From: Flavobacterium hydrophilum
Lineage (GTDB): Bacteria; Bacteroidota; Bacteroidia; Flavobacteriales; Flavobacteriaceae
Length of the DNA: 64,000 nt
Direction: 5' to 3'
Assembly: GCF_003202405.1 (NCBI RefSeq)
Contig: NZ_QJHL01000001.1
Coordinates: 806,001-870,000 of the forward strand
Part shown: in pieces, positions 60,754 through 64,000 of the stretch
Position numbering within the stretch: position 1 is the stretch's first letter
Layout of the letters: every line of letters starts with the position of its first letter
Program-made: the position numbers and the translations under genes
The notes under the pieces: model-generated
What the model was told of the DNA's origin: nothing
The model's database searches: none
Seen by the model: the letters and a program-made list of their open reading frames with translations, nothing else

Positions 60754-63333
60754 ATGTATAAACTTAATAGCATTTCAGGAATTCTTTTTAATTCGAAGAG
60801 AATTTTATGGAAAGAAGCATTCCTTTTTTTTTGTTTTTTCAGTCTGACAAACATTTCCTTTTCTCAGAATTTAGTATTAAATGAAAAAGAATATTTTGAA
60901 ACTCCAGGACTGAATGTCTGGGTTTTTAATAATGAATACAACGGAATGTTTTTCGACGAAAAAACGGCCGGAATAGAATTTATTCATCATGGTGTCAGAA
61001 CAGTAACAGGAGGAGCAATAAGGCTTCAAAACACACCTGAACAATGGGATTTAATTCCAAAAATGATCAGTCGAAAAGTTGATAAGGCGAAAAATACAAT
61101 TGAGGTTACACTGAGATATGAGGAATTTAATTTTGATTCCAAAATCATCATTTCGCCAAAAGATAAAGGTTTTGTCATGGATGTTGTATTAGACAAACCA
61201 GTGCCCAAAAAATTAGAAGGCAGGGCAGGCTTTAATTTGGAGTTTATACCAACATCTTATTTTGAAAGTAATTATTTAGTAGATGGGAAAGCAGGAACAT
61301 TTCCCAGATATCCTGCAAGCAACACTGAAATTTGGCCTGCATCTCAAAAAATCCCACAGTTTGCTGGTCATACCACATTTGATGATCGTGGAAAAAATGA
61401 ATTCATCGCTACACAGCCTTTAGAATCCGGGAAGAACTTAGTTTTTGCACCTGAAAATCCTGAGCGAACTGTAAAGATTCAGTCCTTAGATCAGGATGTA
61501 ATGCTCTTTGACGGAAGGAATTTAGGGCAGAATGGCTGGTTCATAGCACGAAGTATTCTTCCTGCAAACAAAAAAGGTAAAGTGCTTACCTGGTATATAG
61601 AACCCAATGCGATACCAAATTGGATAAGAAAGCCTGTGATAGGATTTTCTCAGGTAGGGTACCTGCCCGGTCAGAAGAAAATAGCTGTTATTGAACTTGA
61701 CAAAAACGACAAAGCATTAAATACTGCATCAATTTTTAAACTTAATGAGGATGGTAGATTTGTTGAGAAACTTAAAGCAGATGTCAAAGTTTGGGGGAAT
61801 TATTTAAGATATAATTATGCTCAGATTGATTTTAGTACAATTAAAGAAAAAGGACTTTATTATATTCAGTATGGAGAGGAAAAAACAAATACCTTTCAGA
61901 TTGAGGATGATGTATATTCAAAAATATGGCATCCAACGATGGACGTATGGTTTCCTGTACAAATGGATCACATGGAAGTGAACGAAGCATATCGGGTTTG
62001 GCATGGAAAACCATTTTTAGACGATTGCCTTCAGGCACCATTGAATCATGAACACTTTGATGGATATAAACAAGGCCCTGCTACAGATACCAAATATAAA
62101 CCATTAGAGCGTATTCCCGGAATGTCAGTGGGAGGCTGGTTCGATGCCGGCGACTTTGATATACAGACTTTTTCACATGTTAGCGTAATTAATAGTTTTG
62201 TAGAATCGTGGGAGGCATTCAAAGTCACCAGAGATGAAACTTATATTGATCAGACTACGCAGTTTGTAGATATTCACCGTCCTGATGGTCAACCTGATTT
62301 ATTACAACAAATTGAGCATGGAGTATTAAATCTTGTTGCACAAGTTGAAAATATTGGTCATCCGGTAAGAGGAATAATTGTGCCAAACCTCCATCAGTAT
62401 CATCATTTGGGGGATGCTTCTACAGAAACAGATAATCTACCTTATAATCCGTCTCTTAAACCGTATGAATCGAATGGGATATCAAGCGGAACACCTGATG
62501 ACAGATGGGCATTTACAAACCGAACTTCATTTCTTGATTACAGAACTGCAGGAGCATTAGCATCAGCAAGCAGGGCTCTGAAAGGATATAATAATGCGCT
62601 TTCTGCTAAATGTCTCACTCTTGCTATAAAGTTGACCAGCGAGGCAGCCGAATTGGACAAAAAAGCAAAACCTGATGACAGTCCAATGTCAAGATGGGGT
62701 AAAGGAAGCGATATGGTTGCAATATTACAGCTTTATTTAAGTACAAAAGACAAGCAATACAAAACGGCTTTTTTAGATAAAATATGGAAATCATTAGATG
62801 AAAATCTAGAGTTTAATATCAATTCAGCTCTTCTTGCCTTACCGGCTATGGATGATAATTATAAAGTAAAATTACGCGGTTATGTCATTAAGTATAAGGA
62901 AAAAATAGACAAAGAAAACGCTGATAATCCTTATGGTCTTCCTTTAGTAAAAAGAGGTTGGGGAGGCACTTCTCAGGTTATTAATTGGGCAAGTACAAAT
63001 TATTATATTCATAAAAGTTATCCTGACATTTTAGATAAGGAATATGTTTATCAGGGATTAAATTATATTTTTGGATGTCATCCTTATTCTAATTTGTCTT
63101 TTGTAAATGCAGTTGGAAACAGATCTAAAAAAGTGGCTTACGGAGGTAATAGAGCTGACTTTACAACAATTGCGGGAGGAGTAGTTCCGGGACTTATTTT
63201 TCTAAAGCCGGACTATTTAGAGAATAAAGATGACTGGCCTTTTTTTTGGGGAGAAAATGAATGTATTATAGATGGAGGAGCCTGGTATGTTTTTCTTGCG
63301 AATGCTGTAAATGATTTAGCCGTAGAAAAATAA
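60754..63333 (+). CDS. GH9-family glycoside hydrolase with long N-terminal region
   Basis: This 859-residue secreted protein has a long signal region (residues 1-38, ending SFSQN). Residues about 45-290 form a beta-rich domain I cannot name (FFDEKTAGIEFIHHGVRTVTGG). Residues about 293-385 match the cellulase N-terminal Ig-like domain (IGFSQVGYLPGQKKIAVIE). The GH9 (alpha/alpha)6 catalytic domain follows (about 390-859) with the Asp pair in GGWFDAGDF (Asp464, Asp467) and the catalytic acid Glu836 in GENECIIDGG. GH9 enzymes are mostly endo- or exo-beta-1,4-glucanases, with some acting on other beta-glucans or xylan-related glycans. In a xylan-type cluster the substrate is open: mixed-linkage glucan, xyloglucan and xylan are all possible. 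Confidence 0.9.
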   Translation: MYKLNSISGILFNSKRILWKEAFLFFCFFSLTNISFSQNLVLNEKEYFETPGLNVWVFNNEYNGMFFDEKTAGIEFIHHGVRTVTGGAIRLQNTPEQWDLIPKMISRKVDKAKNTIEVTLRYEEFNFDSKIIISPKDKGFVMDVVLDKPVPKKLEGRAGFNLEFIPTSYFESNYLVDGKAGTFPRYPASNTEIWPASQKIPQFAGHTTFDDRGKNEFIATQPLESGKNLVFAPENPERTVKIQSLDQDVMLFDGRNLGQNGWFIARSILPANKKGKVLTWYIEPNAIPNWIRKPVIGFSQVGYLPGQKKIAVIELDKNDKALNTASIFKLNEDGRFVEKLKADVKVWGNYLRYNYAQIDFSTIKEKGLYYIQYGEEKTNTFQIEDDVYSKIWHPTMDVWFPVQMDHMEVNEAYRVWHGKPFLDDCLQAPLNHEHFDGYKQGPATDTKYKPLERIPGMSVGGWFDAGDFDIQTFSHVSVINSFVESWEAFKVTRDETYIDQTTQFVDIHRPDGQPDLLQQIEHGVLNLVAQVENIGHPVRGIIVPNLHQYHHLGDASTETDNLPYNPSLKPYESNGISSGTPDDRWAFTNRTSFLDYRTAGALASASRALKGYNNALSAKCLTLAIKLTSEAAELDKKAKPDDSPMSRWGKGSDMVAILQLYLSTKDKQYKTAFLDKIWKSLDENLEFNINSALLALPAMDDNYKVKLRGYVIKYKEKIDKENADNPYGLPLVKRGWGGTSQVINWASTNYYIHKSYPDILDKEYVYQGLNYIFGCHPYSNLSFVNAVGNRSKKVAYGGNRADFTTIAGGVVPGLIFLKPDYLENKDDWPFFWGENECIIDGGAWYVFLANAVNDLAVEK

Positions 63334-63349
63334 TAAAAAAAAACTAAAA

Positions 63350-64000
63350 ATGAAACAAGTACTTACTATAATTACTATGATTTCCTGTATATATACTCAA
63401 TCAGTTTTGAGCCAGGAAACAAAAATAGTGGAAGATTTTAAACCTTCATCAGTCAATCAGCCCGAAAGGAAATTTCCTCAGGTTAACTCCCAGGGTCGGG
63501 TACGTGCCAGTATTTCTGCGCCAAATGCAAATAAAGTTCAGCTTGATATAGGTGGTGTTAAATATGATATGATAAAGGATGCCAATGGTATATGGTCAGG
63601 AGAATCAAATCCTCAGGATGAAGGATTTCATTATTATCAGTTAAACATAGATGGAGCTTCGGTACCGGATCCGGGAACTTTATATTTCTATGGTGCCGGC
63701 CGATTAGGAAGCGGAATAGAAATTCCTTCGAAAGATCAGGACTTTTTTGCGCTGAAAGATGTACCCCACGGTTTGGTAAGTGAAAATATTTATTTCTCAA
63801 AGCTAACAAATTCATTTAGACGCTGTTTTATCTATACACCACCTGATTATAATGAAAACATAAAAACACATTACCCTGTACTTTATTTACAGCACGGAAG
63901 TTTTGAAGATGAAACAGGATGGCCATCCCAGGGGAAAGCAAATTTGATTTTAGATAATCTGATTGCTGCAAAAGAAGCAACTCCTATGATTATAGTAATG
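63350..64000 (+). CDS. CE1-family esterase, 3' truncated by window edge
   Basis: An ATG at 63350 opens a frame of 217 codons that runs off the right edge. The signal peptide (ending SVLSQ) is followed by the CBM48/E-set-like domain (PQVNSQGRVRASISAPNANK) and the start of a CE1 hydrolase ([29 protein letters not shown]). The nucleophile region lies beyond the window. It closely resembles the CE1 gene at 59487, including the shared leader [13 protein letters not shown], so the two are paralogues flanking GH9. It starts 16 bases after the GH9 stop. Confidence 0.9.
   Translation, partial: MKQVLTIITMISCIYTQSVLSQETKIVEDFKPSSVNQPERKFPQVNSQGRVRASISAPNANKVQLDIGGVKYDMIKDANGIWSGESNPQDEGFHYYQLNIDGASVPDPGTLYFYGAGRLGSGIEIPSKDQDFFALKDVPHGLVSENIYFSKLTNSFRRCFIYTPPDYNENIKTHYPVLYLQHGSFEDETGWPSQGKANLILDNLIAAKEATPMIIVM

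Noticed and set aside
63558..63815. 85-residue minus-strand open frame near the right edge.
   Set aside because: It is antisense to the truncated CE1 gene, whose sense frame is open to the edge and clearly homologous to the CE1 at 59487.

Overview
This window looks like a chromosomal segment of a Flavobacterium-type Bacteroidota. It is AT-rich. It has three SusC/SusD pairs (one SusC cut by the left edge), many secreted proteins with lipoprotein or Sec signals, a type IX secretion C-terminal domain on one enzyme, a hybrid two-component regulator of the polysaccharide-utilisation type, and promoter-like TTG-N18-TAnnTTTG elements. No rRNA, tRNA, CRISPR array, transposase or integrase was found.

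Region A (1-20320, + strand) is a hemicellulose-degradation run. It holds a SusC/SusD pair and a strong terminator, then a GH43, an SGNH esterase, a three-domain esterase (CE6-like + CE1 + CE1), a GH115 alpha-glucuronidase, a GH30 xylanase with a T9SS tail, a second terminator, a GH95 alpha-L-fucosidase/galactosidase and a GH3 with a PA14 insert. A second GH3 (20427-22592, - strand) converges on it and shares a bidirectional terminator.

Region B (23003-39590, - strand) is different and is the least conventional part. One apparent operon reads outer-membrane barrel (frame-disrupted), DoxX/DUF417-like membrane protein, SusC, SusD, second barrel, vanadium-haloperoxidase-fold protein. A second apparent operon just upstream reads vanadium-haloperoxidase-fold protein, then two large FG-GAP/VCBS lipoproteins with ASPIC/UnbV domains. 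No glycoside hydrolase is present here. A small secreted protein of unknown function (39724-40266) precedes it.

Region C (40527-51464, - strand) is the sensing and uptake module: a SusC/SusD pair, a 1377-residue hybrid two-component regulator and a GPH-type sugar symporter.

Region D (51722-64000, + strand) begins with a DUF255/thioredoxin-like lipoprotein. A roughly 630-base non-coding stretch follows, with a good promoter and two terminator-like hairpins. Then come GH31, GH43, GH8 (reducing-end xylose-releasing type), a CE1 esterase, GH9 and a second CE1 esterase that runs off the right edge.

Taken together, regions A, C and D form a coherent set for a heavily decorated xylan (glucuronoarabinoxylan, feruloylated and acetylated). 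Endo-cleavage is by GH30, glucuronate removal by GH115, arabinose/xylose removal by GH43 and GH31, fucose/L-galactose removal by GH95, ester removal by CE1/CE6/SGNH enzymes, oligosaccharide trimming by GH8 and GH3, import by SusCD and the GPH symporter, and control by the hybrid regulator. Region B may be an independent uptake/oxidation system that happens to sit inside this locus, or an oxidative accessory to it; the sequence alone does not decide.
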